Below the pieces are notes generated by a model, which did not search any database, was not told where the DNA came from, and saw only the letters and a program-made list of their open reading frames with translations. From Mycolicibacterium sp. MU0053 (lineage in GTDB: Bacteria; Actinomycetota; Actinomycetes; Mycobacteriales; Mycobacteriaceae), in assembly GCF_963378095.1 (NCBI RefSeq), contig NZ_OY726397.1, positions 806,001 to 870,000 of the forward strand: 64,000 nt of DNA, written 5' to 3'. Below are positions 47,566 to 56,398 of the stretch, in pieces. Positions within the stretch are counted from its first letter, which is position 1; the number at the start of each line of letters is the position of its first letter. The translations under genes and the position numbers were made by a program.

Positions 47566-48568
47566 CGCGGACATCCTGATCGTCGGTGGCGGTCCGGGTG
47601 GTCTCGCGACCGCGTTACATGCGCGTGCACAGGGTCTTTCGGTCATTGTCGCCGAGCCGCGGACGGCGCCGATCGACAAGGCCTGCGGCGAGGGGTTGAT
47701 GCCCGGCGGGCTCTCGGCGCTCGCCCGGTTGGGCGTGGATCCGGTGGGTATGCCGTTTCACGGCATCGCCTATCTGGACGACCGCCGCCGGGTGGAGGCC
47801 CGATTCCGCACCGGCAGCGGCCGCGGGGTCCGACGCACCACCCTGCATGCGGCCCTGATGAGCCGCGCCAAGGAGGTAGATACCCAATGGGTTCCGGCCA
47901 AGGTGACGAGCCTGGCCCAGGACTCCGCCGGGGTGACCGCGGCCGGCCTCCGGGTGCGCTATCTGGTGGCCGCCGACGGTCTGCATTCCAGCGTGCGGCG
48001 AGCGGTCGGCATCGAGACCACGGTGGGCGCGCCTCGTCGGGTGGGTCTGCGTCGGCACTACCGGGTGCCGACCTGGTCGGAGTTCGTCGAGGTGTACTGG
48101 TCGCCGTTCGGCGAGGCGTACGTGACACCGGTGGAACCGAACCTGGTGGGCGTGGCGATCCTCAGTCGGCACCGCCACTCGCTGAGCTGGTTTCCCTCGC
48201 TCGAGCGCAGGCTCGCCGGTGCCGGGGGCGGCTCCGAACGAGGGTGCGGCCCGCTGCGCCAGGTGGTGTCCCGCCGGGTCGCGGGGCGGGTGCTGCTGGT
48301 GGGGGATGCCGCCGGTTACGAGGACGCGCTGACCGGCGAGGGGTTGAGCCTGGCCGTCAAACAGGCCGGGGCGGCGGTGACCGCGATCGCCGCGGACCGG
48401 CCGCAGGATTACGAACGGGATTGGCACCTGATCACCCGGCGGTACCGCTGGCTCACCCGCGCCCTGGTGCTGGGCACCACGCCGGCGCTGGGCCGCCGGT
48501 GCATCGTGCCGGCGGCTGCGGCGTTGCCGGTTGTGTTCCGCGGGGCGGTCCACACCCTGGCGGGTTAA
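47552..48568 (+). CDS. FAD-dependent monooxygenase (geranylgeranyl-reductase family)
   Basis: 338 aa. GxGxxG motif ILIVGGGPGGLATALHARAQ, the DG motif VAADGLHSSVRRAVG and the GD motif VLLVGDAAGYEDALTGEGLS are the three FAD-binding signatures of the PHBH/GGR family. As third gene after the PKS and methyltransferase it fits SrsC, which hydroxylates the phenolic ring towards quinones. It overlaps the methyltransferase gene by 14 bp and converges with the TetR gene (4 bp overlap). Confidence 0.82.
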   Translation: MPDYDADILIVGGGPGGLATALHARAQGLSVIVAEPRTAPIDKACGEGLMPGGLSALARLGVDPVGMPFHGIAYLDDRRRVEARFRTGSGRGVRRTTLHAALMSRAKEVDTQWVPAKVTSLAQDSAGVTAAGLRVRYLVAADGLHSSVRRAVGIETTVGAPRRVGLRRHYRVPTWSEFVEVYWSPFGEAYVTPVEPNLVGVAILSRHRHSLSWFPSLERRLAGAGGGSERGCGPLRQVVSRRVAGRVLLVGDAAGYEDALTGEGLSLAVKQAGAAVTAIAADRPQDYERDWHLITRRYRWLTRALVLGTTPALGRRCIVPAAAALPVVFRGAVHTLAG

Positions 48569-49134
48569 GCCCCGTCGACCAGCTTGACCAGCACGTCCTC
48601 GACATCGCGCAGCGGCTGCACGGATTTGGCGGCGCGGGCCTGCAGCAGGGCGCCCTCGACCGCGCTGACGACCACCGATGAGGTGGTTTCCGCTGCACTC
48701 GCGGTGGCGCCGGCGGCGACCAGCGCCGCCCCGACGCGGGCCCGCAGCCCCGCGAAGGCGTCCGCAGCCGCGGCGGTGATCGCCGGTTCGTCGGGACCCG
48801 CCAAGGCGCCGGCCGCGATCGGGCAGCCGGTGGCGAACTCGCTGGCCTCCAACACGGCGACCCAGTCCGCGATCAGGCTCCGCACGATTCCGGCCGGGTC
48901 GTTGTTGCCGGCCAGTCGGTCGATGCGGCCGGCGACGACGGAGCCCGCCGCCTCGATCGCCGCGACCATCAGGTCCTGCTTCCCGCCGGGAAAATGCTGG
49001 TAGATCGAATTGCGGGCGGTCGAACTGCGCTTGAGCAGATCCGACAGGCCGGTCGCGTGCACGCCGCGTTCCTGCACCATCGAGATGGCGGTGCTGATCA
49101 GCCGCTCCCGCGGCCCGGGTCTGACCGCACTCAT
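48565..49134 (-). CDS. TetR-family transcriptional regulator
   Basis: 189 aa. N-terminal helix-turn-helix ERGVHATGLSDLLKRSSTAR then NSIYQHFPGGKQDLMVAAIE; the C-terminus is a ligand-binding helical domain of the TetR_C_36/LmrA-YxaF type. Ligand unknown. It lies between the PKS operon and ku, and its ATG overlaps the ku stop, so it is co-transcribed behind ku. Confidence 0.85.
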   Translation of the reverse strand: MSAVRPGPRERLISTAISMVQERGVHATGLSDLLKRSSTARNSIYQHFPGGKQDLMVAAIEAAGSVVAGRIDRLAGNNDPAGIVRSLIADWVAVLEASEFATGCPIAAGALAGPDEPAITAAAADAFAGLRARVGAALVAAGATASAAETTSSVVVSAVEGALLQARAAKSVQPLRDVEDVLVKLVDGA

Positions 49135-50060
49135 TTCTTGGTCGCCTTTTTCGCCGGCGCCTTCTTGGCCGCCTTCTTTGCCGGCGCCTTTTTGGCGGCC
49201 GTCTTCTTCGCGGCCTTCTTGGCGGGCGCTTTCTTGGGCTCGTCATCGGAGTCGGAGTCGGAGGATCCGCCGCGTCGTTTCTTGACACTGGCCTCGAGCT
49301 TGGCCAACAGATCGGAGACGTCCTCGGTCTCATCGAGCGCGGTGGGCTGCTCCTCGACGGTGAACGCCTCACCGCCTTCGAGCTTGGCCTCGACCAGTTC
49401 CCGAAGTTGTTCCTGATAGTCGTCCCGGAACTGATCGGGGTTGAAGTCATCGGCCATCGAATCGACCACCTGCCCGGCCATTTTGAGCTCGGCCGGTTTG
49501 ATCTCCACCTTGGAATCGAGCACCGGAAAGTCTGGATCGCGGATCTCGTCGGGCCACAGCAGGGTGTGGATGGTCATCACCTCACGCTTGTTGATGTCCA
49601 TCACCCGAAGGGCCGCCAGTCGGGTCTTGTTGCGCAGCGCGAAATGCACGATCGCGATCCGATCGGTCTCGGCGAGGGTCTTGGCCAGCAGCACGTAGGA
49701 CTTCGTCGACTTGGTGTCCGGCTCGAGGAAGTAGCTGCGGTCGTACATGATCGGGTCAATGTCGCTGGCCGGGACGAACTGCAGCACGTCGATCTCGCGG
49801 CTGCGTTCCTCCGGCAGGGTCGCGATGTCCTCGTCGGTGATCACGACGCTGCGGCCGTCGTCGGATTCGAATGCGCGTGCGATGTCGCGGTATTCGACCA
49901 CCTCGCCGCACTCCTCGCACACCCGCTTGTAGCGGATGCGGCCGTTGTCCTTGGCATGGACCTGGTGGAACTTGAGGTCATGGTCTTGGGTTGCGCTGTA
50001 CACCTTGACCGGGACGTTCACCAGGCCGAAGGCGATGGAACCCTTCCAAATGGACCGCAT
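49131..50060 (-). CDS. ku: DNA-end-binding protein Ku
   Basis: 309 aa. SIWKGSIAFGLVNVPVKVYS at the N-terminus and KRVCEECGEVVEYRDIARAF identify bacterial Ku, a homodimeric ring that holds double-strand break ends for LigD in NHEJ. The last 45 residues are a lysine-alanine-proline repeat (KKAPAKKAAKK units), the extended basic tail known in mycobacterial Ku that helps DNA binding and retention. It is divergent from ligD, with one small gene between them. Confidence 0.95.
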   Translation of the reverse strand: MRSIWKGSIAFGLVNVPVKVYSATQDHDLKFHQVHAKDNGRIRYKRVCEECGEVVEYRDIARAFESDDGRSVVITDEDIATLPEERSREIDVLQFVPASDIDPIMYDRSYFLEPDTKSTKSYVLLAKTLAETDRIAIVHFALRNKTRLAALRVMDINKREVMTIHTLLWPDEIRDPDFPVLDSKVEIKPAELKMAGQVVDSMADDFNPDQFRDDYQEQLRELVEAKLEGGEAFTVEEQPTALDETEDVSDLLAKLEASVKKRRGGSSDSDSDDEPKKAPAKKAAKKTAAKKAPAKKAAKKAPAKKATKK

Positions 50061-50098
50061 GAATCCAGTATGGACTAACGGGTCTACTGCTCGGGCGG

Positions 50099-50335
50099 TT
50101 AACCGATCACCGGGGGCTCGCCCGGATCCAGGCCCAGCGGTGTCTCGGGGTTGGCGCCGGGCCCGTCGTCATGGGTGAACACCTGCGACGGCGCGACCTT
50201 GCAGTAATTGTCCATCGGTGTCTGATCACCCGAGCACCACGGCAGCAGATTGTCCGGATCCGCCGTCGCGGCGGGGGCGCCCAGAATCGCCGCGGCCATT
50301 CCGAGCGCGGCCAGGATCCGTCGGGCGCATGCCAT
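50099..50335 (-). CDS. Small secreted hypothetical protein
   Basis: 78 aa. Signal peptide MACARRILAALGMAAAILGA with cleavage after ATA, then a short acidic mature region with two cysteines (NLLPWCSGDQTPMDNYCKVA) and ending LGLDPGEPPVIG. This resembles a group of small exported proteins of mycobacteria with no known role. It lies between ku and ligD. Confidence 0.6.
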   Translation of the reverse strand: MACARRILAALGMAAAILGAPAATADPDNLLPWCSGDQTPMDNYCKVAPSQVFTHDDGPGANPETPLGLDPGEPPVIG

Positions 50336-50370
50336 ACCTGCAACGCTAGCAAGGTATACCTTTGACGGCG

Positions 50371-52629
50371 ATGGGATCACTGGAGTCGCAGGTCAAGCTG
50401 ACCAACGCCGACAAGGTGCTGTATCCGGACACCGGCACCACCAAGGCCGAGGTCTTCGATTACTACGTGGCCATCGCCGAGGTGATGCTGCCGCACATCG
50501 CCGGCCGCCCCGTCACGCGCAAGCGTTGGCCCAACGGGGTCGAACAGGGCGACTTCTTCGAGAAGCAACTCGCGTCCTCGGCGCCGGACTGGCTGAGTCG
50601 CGGCAGCGTCACGCATCGCTCGGGTACCACCACGTATCCGATCATCGACAGCGTCGACGGTCTGGCGTGGATCGCGCAGCAGGCGTCGCTGGAAGTGCAC
50701 GTGCCGCAGTGGCGGTTCGTCGACGACAAACCCGGTCCGGCCACGCGGATCGTGTTCGACCTCGACCCGGGCGAAGACGTGGACATGGCGCAGATTTGTG
50801 CCGTGGCGCGGGAGGTGCGCGCGTTGATGGACGACATCGGGCTGCGGACCTTCCCGGTGACCAGCGGCAGCAAGGGTGTGCACCTGTATGTGCCGCTGGC
50901 CGAACCGGTCAGCTCCCGCGGTGCATCGGTGTTGGCCAAACGTGTTGCGCAGCAACTCGAACAGGCGATGCCCAAACAGGTGACCGCCACGATGACCAAG
51001 AGCCTGCGGGCCGGAAAGGTCTTCGTCGACTGGAGCCAGAACTCGGCGGCCAAGACCACCATCGCCCCGTATTCGATGCGGGGACGGGCCCAGCCGACGG
51101 TGGCCGCGCCGCGCACCTGGGACGAGATCGAGGACCCGGATCTGCGGCAGTTGCGGTTCGACGAGGTGCTGGAGCGGGTGGCGCGCGACGGGGATCTGCT
51201 CGACGGGCTCGACGAACAGACGCCGGTGTCGGACCGGTTGACCACCTACCGCTCCATGCGGGACGTGGGGAAGACTCCGGAGCCGGTGCCGTCGGCGAAA
51301 CCCGCTGTCGGCAACAACAATACGTTCGTCATCCAGGAGCACCACGCCCGCCGGTTGCACTACGACTTCCGGCTGGAGCGCGACGGGGTATTGGTGTCGT
51401 GGGCGATACCGAAGAACCTTCCCGACAGCCCGTCGGTGAACCACCTCGCGGTGCACACCGAGGATCACCCGCTGGAGTATGCGACGTTCGAGGGCACCAT
51501 CCCCAAGGGCGAATACGGTGGCGGCAAGGTGATCATCTGGGATTCGGGCACCTATGAGGCGGAGAAGTTCCGTGACCCGCCCGAGCAGGGCCAGAAGGGC
51601 GAGGTGATCGTCACCCTGCGCGGCGACAAGGTCTCGGGTCGGTACGCGTTGATCCAGACCGACGGCAAGAACTGGCTGGCGCACCGCACCAAGGATCAGC
51701 CGCAGCCGCTGCCGTCGGACTTGGCGCCGATGCTGGCCACCCACGGATCGGTGGCCAAACTCAACGGGACCCAATGGGCCTTCGAGGGCAAATGGGACGG
51801 CTACCGCCTGCTGTCCGATTCCGACCACGGCACCGTCAGTCTGCGCTCCCGCAGCGGCCGCGACGTCACCAAGGAGTACCCCCAGCTGAAGTCGGTCGGT
51901 GCGGACCTGGGCGATCACCACGTGCTGCTCGACGGCGAGGCCGTGGCTCTCGATGAGCACGGGGTGCCCAGCTTCGGCGAGATGCAGAACCGAGCGCGCG
52001 CCACCCGGGTCGAATTCTGGGCGTTCGACCTGCTCTACCTGGACGGGCGTTCGCTGTTGAACGTCAAGTACCGCGATCGACGCAAGCTGCTCGAGACGCT
52101 GGCTGAGGGAACGAATCTGATTGTGTCCGAGCAGATTCCCGGTGATGGCGCCGAGGCGTTGAGCTATTCGGCCGAGCGCGGCTGGGAGGGGGTGGTCGCC
52201 AAGAAGTGGGATTCGACCTATCAGCCCGGGCACCGTTCGGCAGCGTGGCTCAAGGACAAGAACTGGTTCACCCAAGAGATTGTGATCGGCGGCTGGCGAC
52301 AGGGCGAGGGCGGGCGGTCCGCAGGTATCGGCGCGCTGCTGATGGGAATACCCGGCCAGGACGGGCTGGACTTCGTGGGCCGGGTCGGGACCGGGTTCAC
52401 CGACAAGGAACTGGCGAAGCTCAAGAAGCTGCTGACACCGCTGCGTACCGATGAATCCCCGTTCAATACACGGCTTTCCGGTCCCGATGCGCGCGGGGTG
52501 ACGTTCGTCGAGCCCGTGCACGTCGGCGAAGTGCGCTTCGGGCAGTGGACCTCCGACGGCCGGTTGCGCCACCCCAGCTGGCGGGGACTGCGGCCGGACA
52601 AGTCGCCGGAGGAAGTCAGACGGGAGTAG
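50371..52629 (+). CDS. ligD: Multifunctional NHEJ DNA ligase LigD
   Basis: 752 aa in the mycobacterial order: primase-polymerase (about 1-300; metal Asp130 and Asp132 in VFDLDPGED), 3'-phosphoesterase (about 310-450; [17 protein letters not shown]), and ATP-dependent ligase (about 460-752; catalytic Lys474 in [12 protein letters not shown]). It seals breaks with Ku and does templated/untemplated fill-in. ATG 50371 ([20 protein letters not shown]) matches the M. tuberculosis start. Its 3' end overlaps the convergent rnhA gene by 14 bp. Confidence 0.95.
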   Translation: MGSLESQVKLTNADKVLYPDTGTTKAEVFDYYVAIAEVMLPHIAGRPVTRKRWPNGVEQGDFFEKQLASSAPDWLSRGSVTHRSGTTTYPIIDSVDGLAWIAQQASLEVHVPQWRFVDDKPGPATRIVFDLDPGEDVDMAQICAVAREVRALMDDIGLRTFPVTSGSKGVHLYVPLAEPVSSRGASVLAKRVAQQLEQAMPKQVTATMTKSLRAGKVFVDWSQNSAAKTTIAPYSMRGRAQPTVAAPRTWDEIEDPDLRQLRFDEVLERVARDGDLLDGLDEQTPVSDRLTTYRSMRDVGKTPEPVPSAKPAVGNNNTFVIQEHHARRLHYDFRLERDGVLVSWAIPKNLPDSPSVNHLAVHTEDHPLEYATFEGTIPKGEYGGGKVIIWDSGTYEAEKFRDPPEQGQKGEVIVTLRGDKVSGRYALIQTDGKNWLAHRTKDQPQPLPSDLAPMLATHGSVAKLNGTQWAFEGKWDGYRLLSDSDHGTVSLRSRSGRDVTKEYPQLKSVGADLGDHHVLLDGEAVALDEHGVPSFGEMQNRARATRVEFWAFDLLYLDGRSLLNVKYRDRRKLLETLAEGTNLIVSEQIPGDGAEALSYSAERGWEGVVAKKWDSTYQPGHRSAAWLKDKNWFTQEIVIGGWRQGEGGRSAGIGALLMGIPGQDGLDFVGRVGTGFTDKELAKLKKLLTPLRTDESPFNTRLSGPDARGVTFVEPVHVGEVRFGQWTSDGRLRHPSWRGLRPDKSPEEVRRE

Positions 52630-53086
52630 TCGTGGCGATCGCTTCCTGCAGACCCCGGGTCGCCAACTCATCGGCCAATTCGTTGTCGGCGACACCCGAG
52701 TGACCCTTCACCCAGAACCACTCGACCTGGTGCCGCGCGCAGGCCTGCTGGAGCCGCTGCCACAGGTCGACGTTCTTCACCGGCTGCTTGGCGGCGGTCA
52801 GCCAGCCATTGCGTTCCCACCCGAGCACCCACTTGGTGATGCCGTTGCGGACGTAGGTGCTGTCGGTGTACAGGTGGACGGCCACGGGCCTGCTGAGCGC
52901 CTCCAGTGCCATGATCGGCGCGGTCAGTTCCATGCGGTTGTTGCTGGTGATGGCGGGCTCGCCGCCGAAAATCTCGCGGATGTGGTGGCGCTGACGCAGC
53001 ACCGCACCCCAGCCGCCGGGGCCCGGATTGGGTCGACAGCCGCCGTCGGTGTGGATGACAACTGGGACGTCGATGGACTCGCTCAC
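52616..53086 (-). CDS. rnhA: Ribonuclease HI
   Basis: 156 aa. Catalytic carboxylates in [20 protein letters not shown] (first Asp), [16 protein letters not shown] (Glu), [14 protein letters not shown] (Asp) and [13 protein letters not shown] (last Asp), with VKGHSG before it. It cleaves the RNA strand of RNA-DNA hybrids. It is convergent with ligD and divergent from the winged-helix-like gene. Confidence 0.92.
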   Translation of the reverse strand: MSESIDVPVVIHTDGGCRPNPGPGGWGAVLRQRHHIREIFGGEPAITSNNRMELTAPIMALEALSRPVAVHLYTDSTYVRNGITKWVLGWERNGWLTAAKQPVKNVDLWQRLQQACARHQVEWFWVKGHSGVADNELADELATRGLQEAIATTTPV

Positions 53087-53188
53087 CCGCCGAGGATAGG
53101 CGGGGCGCAGCGGCGTCGGCTCGGCGACGCGCCGAGGTCGGGGGTGTTGCGGCGCGGGGCGGGACTGCGCGGGGTAGGTGTTTGTGTT

Positions 53189-53218
53189 GTCTCACCTCAC
53201 AGCGACAGTTAGCGACAA
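53189..53218 (+). repeat. Left 30-bp inverted repeat around the 53255 gene
   Basis: GTCTCACCTCACAGCGACAG followed by TTAGCGACAA. It matches the reverse complement of 53599-53628 at 29 of 30 positions. It contains two copies of AGCGACA 10 bp apart. No target duplication is visible outside it. Confidence 0.8.
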
Positions 53219-53231
53219 ACAGGGTTTGTCG
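53213..53231. promoter_or_regulatory. Perfect palindrome upstream of the winged-helix gene
   Basis: CGACAAAC-AGG-GTTTGTCG, an 8-bp perfect inverted repeat with 3-nt spacer, begins inside the left 30-bp repeat and ends 23 bp before the ATG at 53255. Location and symmetry suggest an operator for the protein encoded next to it. Confidence 0.45.
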
Positions 53232-53254
53232 TACTGGGGTGGCAGGGTGCACGC

Positions 53255-53572
53255 ATGGAGACGGGAATTCTGTTGCGTGGCATCGAGTTGCGCTATGTGC
53301 TCACCGTGATGCTGGCCAACGGCGGTGAGATGACGGTCCACGAACTGGTCCACGAAATCGATCGCCAAGGGTTCACGGTGGCCGGTCGTCCCTCGAAGAC
53401 GGTGTCCGACGCGCTGCGCTGGGAGATCGGGCACGGGCGCGTATCGCGATACGGACACGGTCGGTACGGCCTGGGCATCATCCCCAAGTCGACGGAGTAC
53501 CGGATCTGGCGCCGGGTGGCCGATCTGCGCGAGCGGGCGCGGTCGCGGCGCGAGGAGGGTTGGGCCGCCTGA
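53255..53572 (+). CDS. Small winged-helix-like DNA-binding protein
   Basis: 105 aa. A predicted wHTH: LRYVLTVMLANGGEMTVHEL, then VHEIDRQGFTVAGRPSKTVS, DALRWEIGHGRVSRYGHGRY (recognition helix and wing) and a basic C-terminal helix (RRVADLRERARSRREEG). I do not recognise a named family. It is the only gene between the 30-bp inverted repeats, and a palindrome lies in front of it, so autoregulation is plausible. Confidence 0.65.
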   Translation: METGILLRGIELRYVLTVMLANGGEMTVHELVHEIDRQGFTVAGRPSKTVSDALRWEIGHGRVSRYGHGRYGLGIIPKSTEYRIWRRVADLRERARSRREEGWAA

Positions 53573-53598
53573 ACGGGCCGCCCGGTTCGGTCCAGTAA

Positions 53599-53628
53599 TT
53601 GTCGCTAGCTGTCGCTGTGAGGTGAGAC
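53599..53628 (-). repeat. Right 30-bp inverted repeat around the 53255 gene
   Basis: TTGTCGCTAG followed by CTGTCGCTGTGAGGTGAGAC, the reverse complement of the left copy with one difference. It lies 26 bp after the stop of the small gene and 57 bp before the end of the convergent acyl-CoA synthetase gene. The arms are about 380 bp apart, too far for a simple terminator. Confidence 0.8.
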
Positions 53629-53685
53629 GCCCGGAACAGGTCCCCGACAGCCGCAGTAGTGCCGACAGCCCAGAGGGGCTCCCGG

Positions 53686-55557
53686 TTACTGCCCGAGCAC
53701 GCCCCTCAGCGCATCGAGCACCGAGGCGTCCTCGATGGTCGACGGCACCGGCTCATCGCGGCCGGCCGCGATGCCCCGCAGCGTCTTGCGCAGGATCTTG
53801 CCGGAGCGGGTCTTCGGCAGGCCCGGCACCACGTCGACGAGCCGGAACGCCGCCACCGCGCCGATCTCCTTGCGCACCAACGCAACCAGTTCCGCCGGCA
53901 GCCCCTCGGCCGCCGCGCCCGCCTTGAGCACCACCAGACCGCGCGGCGCCTGGCCCTTGATGTCGTCAGAAACCCCGATCACCGCGCACTCGGCCACGGC
54001 GGGATGCGTCGCGAGCACCTCCTCGATGGCCCCCGTCGACAGCCGGTGCCCGGCCACGTTGATCACGTCGTCGATGCGGCCCATCACGAACAGGTAGCCG
54101 TCCTCGTCGAATCGGCCCCCGTCGCCGGTCAGGTAGTAGCCGGGATGCTCGGACAGGTAGGAGACCTCGTAGCGGTCGTCGGCGTTCCACAGCGTCGGCA
54201 GCGTTCCGGGCGGCAATGGCAGCGCAATGCAGATGGCGCCATCGGTTCCAGGTGCACACTCGCTGCCGTCGTCGGCCAGGATGTGGATGTCGTAGCCCGG
54301 CATCGGCATCGTGGGGGAGCCGGCCTTGATCGGAAACTGTTCCAGGCCCATGGGGTTGGCGGCGATGGCCCACCCGGTCTCGGTCTGCCACCAGTGGTCG
54401 ACCACCGGGATACCGAGATTCTTCGCCGCCCAGTGGTAGGTGTCGGGGTCCAGGCGTTCGCCGGCGACGAACAGATATTTCAGTCCGGACAGGTCGTAGC
54501 GCGCCAGGTGCTCGGCGTGGGGGTCCTCCTTACGGATCACCCGGATCGCGGTCGGCGCGGTGAACAATGCCTTGACGTTGTACTCGCTGATCACCCGCCA
54601 GAAGGCGCCCGGGTCGGGGGTCCCGACGGGCTTGCCCTCGTAGAGCACCGTCGTCGCACCCAAAAGCAAAGGGGCATAGACGATGTAGGAATGCCCGACG
54701 ACCCAGCCCACATCGGAGGCGGCCCAGAACACATCGCCGGGGGCAATGTCGTAGATGTTGCGCATGCTCCACAGCAGCGCCACCGCATGGCCGCCGTTGT
54801 CGCGGACAATCCCCTTGGGCTTGCCGGTGGTCCCCGAGGTGTACAGCACGTAGAGCGGGTCGGTGGCGGCCACCGGCACCGCCTCGGCCGGTTCGGCGTC
54901 GGCCATCAGCTGCTGCCAGTCCAGGTCGCGGCCCTCGACCATCGAACAACGCTGCCGATCGCGTTGCACCACAACGCAATGCGCCGGCGGATGCGCGGCC
55001 ATGGCCAGCGCCTCGTCGATCATCGGCTTGTACTCGACCACCCGCGACGGCTCGATCCCGCACGAGGCCGTCACCACCGCCGCGGGCCGGACATCGTCGA
55101 TGCGCACCGCGAGCTCATGCGGGGCGAATCCGCCGAACACCACCGAATGCACCGCGCCCAGGCGGGCGCAGGCCAGCATCGCGATCACGGCTTCCGGGAT
55201 CATCGGCATGTAGATGACCACCCGGTCGCCCTTGCCGACACCCAGACTGCGCAGCGCGCCGGCGAAGCGGGCGGTCTCGGCCAGCAGTTCGGAGTAGGTA
55301 TAGGTGCGCTTGGTCGAGGTCACCGGGGAGTCGTAGATCAGAGCGGCCTGCTCCCCGCGACCGTCGTCGACGTGGCGGTCCAACGCGTTGGCGCAGGTGT
55401 TGAGTTCGGCGTCGGGAAACCAGCGGTAGAACGGCGGGTTCGCATCGTCGAGGATGCGCTGCGGGGCTCGCGTCCATGTCACCGCGCGGGCGGCCTCGCC
55501 CCAGAAACCGGACGGGTCGGCGATGCTGGTGTCGAACACGTCTTTGTATGCGCCCAT
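53686..55557 (-). CDS. Acyl-CoA synthetase, propionate/acetate type (PrpE-like)
   Basis: 623 aa. The AMP-binding motif YTSGTTGKPKGIVRDNGGHA, WWQTETGWAI, the hinge YLTGDGGRFDEDGYLFVMGR and catalytic-Lys region LPKTRSGKILRKTLR are complete. An N-terminal ACAS domain (GFWGEAARAVTWTR) and WAASDVGWVVGHSYIVYAPL are typical of acetyl/propionyl-CoA synthetases. PrpE activates propionate, which arises from cholesterol and odd-chain lipid catabolism. ATG 55557 was chosen as it gives the standard N-terminus. Confidence 0.87.
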   Translation of the reverse strand: MGAYKDVFDTSIADPSGFWGEAARAVTWTRAPQRILDDANPPFYRWFPDAELNTCANALDRHVDDGRGEQAALIYDSPVTSTKRTYTYSELLAETARFAGALRSLGVGKGDRVVIYMPMIPEAVIAMLACARLGAVHSVVFGGFAPHELAVRIDDVRPAAVVTASCGIEPSRVVEYKPMIDEALAMAAHPPAHCVVVQRDRQRCSMVEGRDLDWQQLMADAEPAEAVPVAATDPLYVLYTSGTTGKPKGIVRDNGGHAVALLWSMRNIYDIAPGDVFWAASDVGWVVGHSYIVYAPLLLGATTVLYEGKPVGTPDPGAFWRVISEYNVKALFTAPTAIRVIRKEDPHAEHLARYDLSGLKYLFVAGERLDPDTYHWAAKNLGIPVVDHWWQTETGWAIAANPMGLEQFPIKAGSPTMPMPGYDIHILADDGSECAPGTDGAICIALPLPPGTLPTLWNADDRYEVSYLSEHPGYYLTGDGGRFDEDGYLFVMGRIDDVINVAGHRLSTGAIEEVLATHPAVAECAVIGVSDDIKGQAPRGLVVLKAGAAAEGLPAELVALVRKEIGAVAAFRLVDVVPGLPKTRSGKILRKTLRGIAAGRDEPVPSTIEDASVLDALRGVLGQ

Positions 55558-55597
55558 GACGGCACGGTACAACCCCGGCTGACCTATCGTCATCGGC

Positions 55598-56398
55598 ATG
55601 TCTGACGAAGTCGTATTCGATTCCGCCGACCAGATCGCCGTGGTCACGCTGAATCGTCCCGACAAACTCAACGCCATCGACGGCGGGTTGCTCGACGGCC
55701 TGGACGCGGCATTGGATGAACTCGAATCCGGGGAGCATCGGGTGGCGATCCTGACCGGCGCGGGCCGCGGGTTCTGCGCGGGTGCCGACCTGAGCGCCAC
55801 GAGGCAGCCCTGGGCGAGCAAGGCCAAGACCCCGCTCAAGACCACCTACGACGGCCAGGCCCGGCTGGCCGACCAGATGACCCGGCTCTACGAGCTGCCC
55901 ATCCCGGTGATCGCCGCGGTCAACGGTGTCGCCGTCGGTGGCGGGCTCGCCTACGCCCTGCACTGCGACATTCGTATCGCCGCGCAGACCGCAGCCTTTG
56001 GGTCGGTGTTCATCAAGGCCGGCTTCTCCTCGATGGACATGGGCACCAGCTACCTGCTGCCGCGCCTCGTCGGGGCCGGCATCGCGCGGGAACTGATGCT
56101 GACCGGGCGGATCATCGACGCCGACGAGGCCTACCGCATCCAGTTGGCCAACGAGGTGACCGCGCCGGAGGACCTCATGGACGTCGCCATGGCCAAGGCC
56201 CGCGAAATCGCGGCCAACAACGCCTACGGAGTCTGGCAGACCAAGACCGGGCTCAACGCCGCACTCGATGCGCCGAGCCTGCGGCACGCCAAGGAGATCG
56301 AGAACCGCACTCAGGTGCTGAGCACGTTCACCGGCAACGCGGCGGAGGCGGCCATGGCGCATCGCGAGAAGCGGCCGCCGGTGTGGAACGAGCTGTGA
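55598..56398 (+). CDS. Enoyl-CoA hydratase/isomerase family protein
   Basis: 266 aa crotonase. VAVVTLNRPDKLNAID at the start, oxyanion-hole loops ILTGAGRGFCAGADLS and VNGVAVGGGLAYALHCDIRI. Acidic catalytic residues vary in this family; the second Glu region here is SSMDMGTSYLLPRLVGAGIA, where Met/Gly stand where many hydratases have Glu, so isomerase or thioesterase-type activity is possible. Its stop directly abuts the stop of the LLM gene. Confidence 0.85.
   Translation: MSDEVVFDSADQIAVVTLNRPDKLNAIDGGLLDGLDAALDELESGEHRVAILTGAGRGFCAGADLSATRQPWASKAKTPLKTTYDGQARLADQMTRLYELPIPVIAAVNGVAVGGGLAYALHCDIRIAAQTAAFGSVFIKAGFSSMDMGTSYLLPRLVGAGIARELMLTGRIIDADEAYRIQLANEVTAPEDLMDVAMAKAREIAANNAYGVWQTKTGLNAALDAPSLRHAKEIENRTQVLSTFTGNAAEAAMAHREKRPPVWNEL

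Noticed and set aside
49140..49250. Tandem repeat or minisatellite
   Set aside because: It encodes the lysine-alanine tail of Ku, a known feature of mycobacterial Ku.
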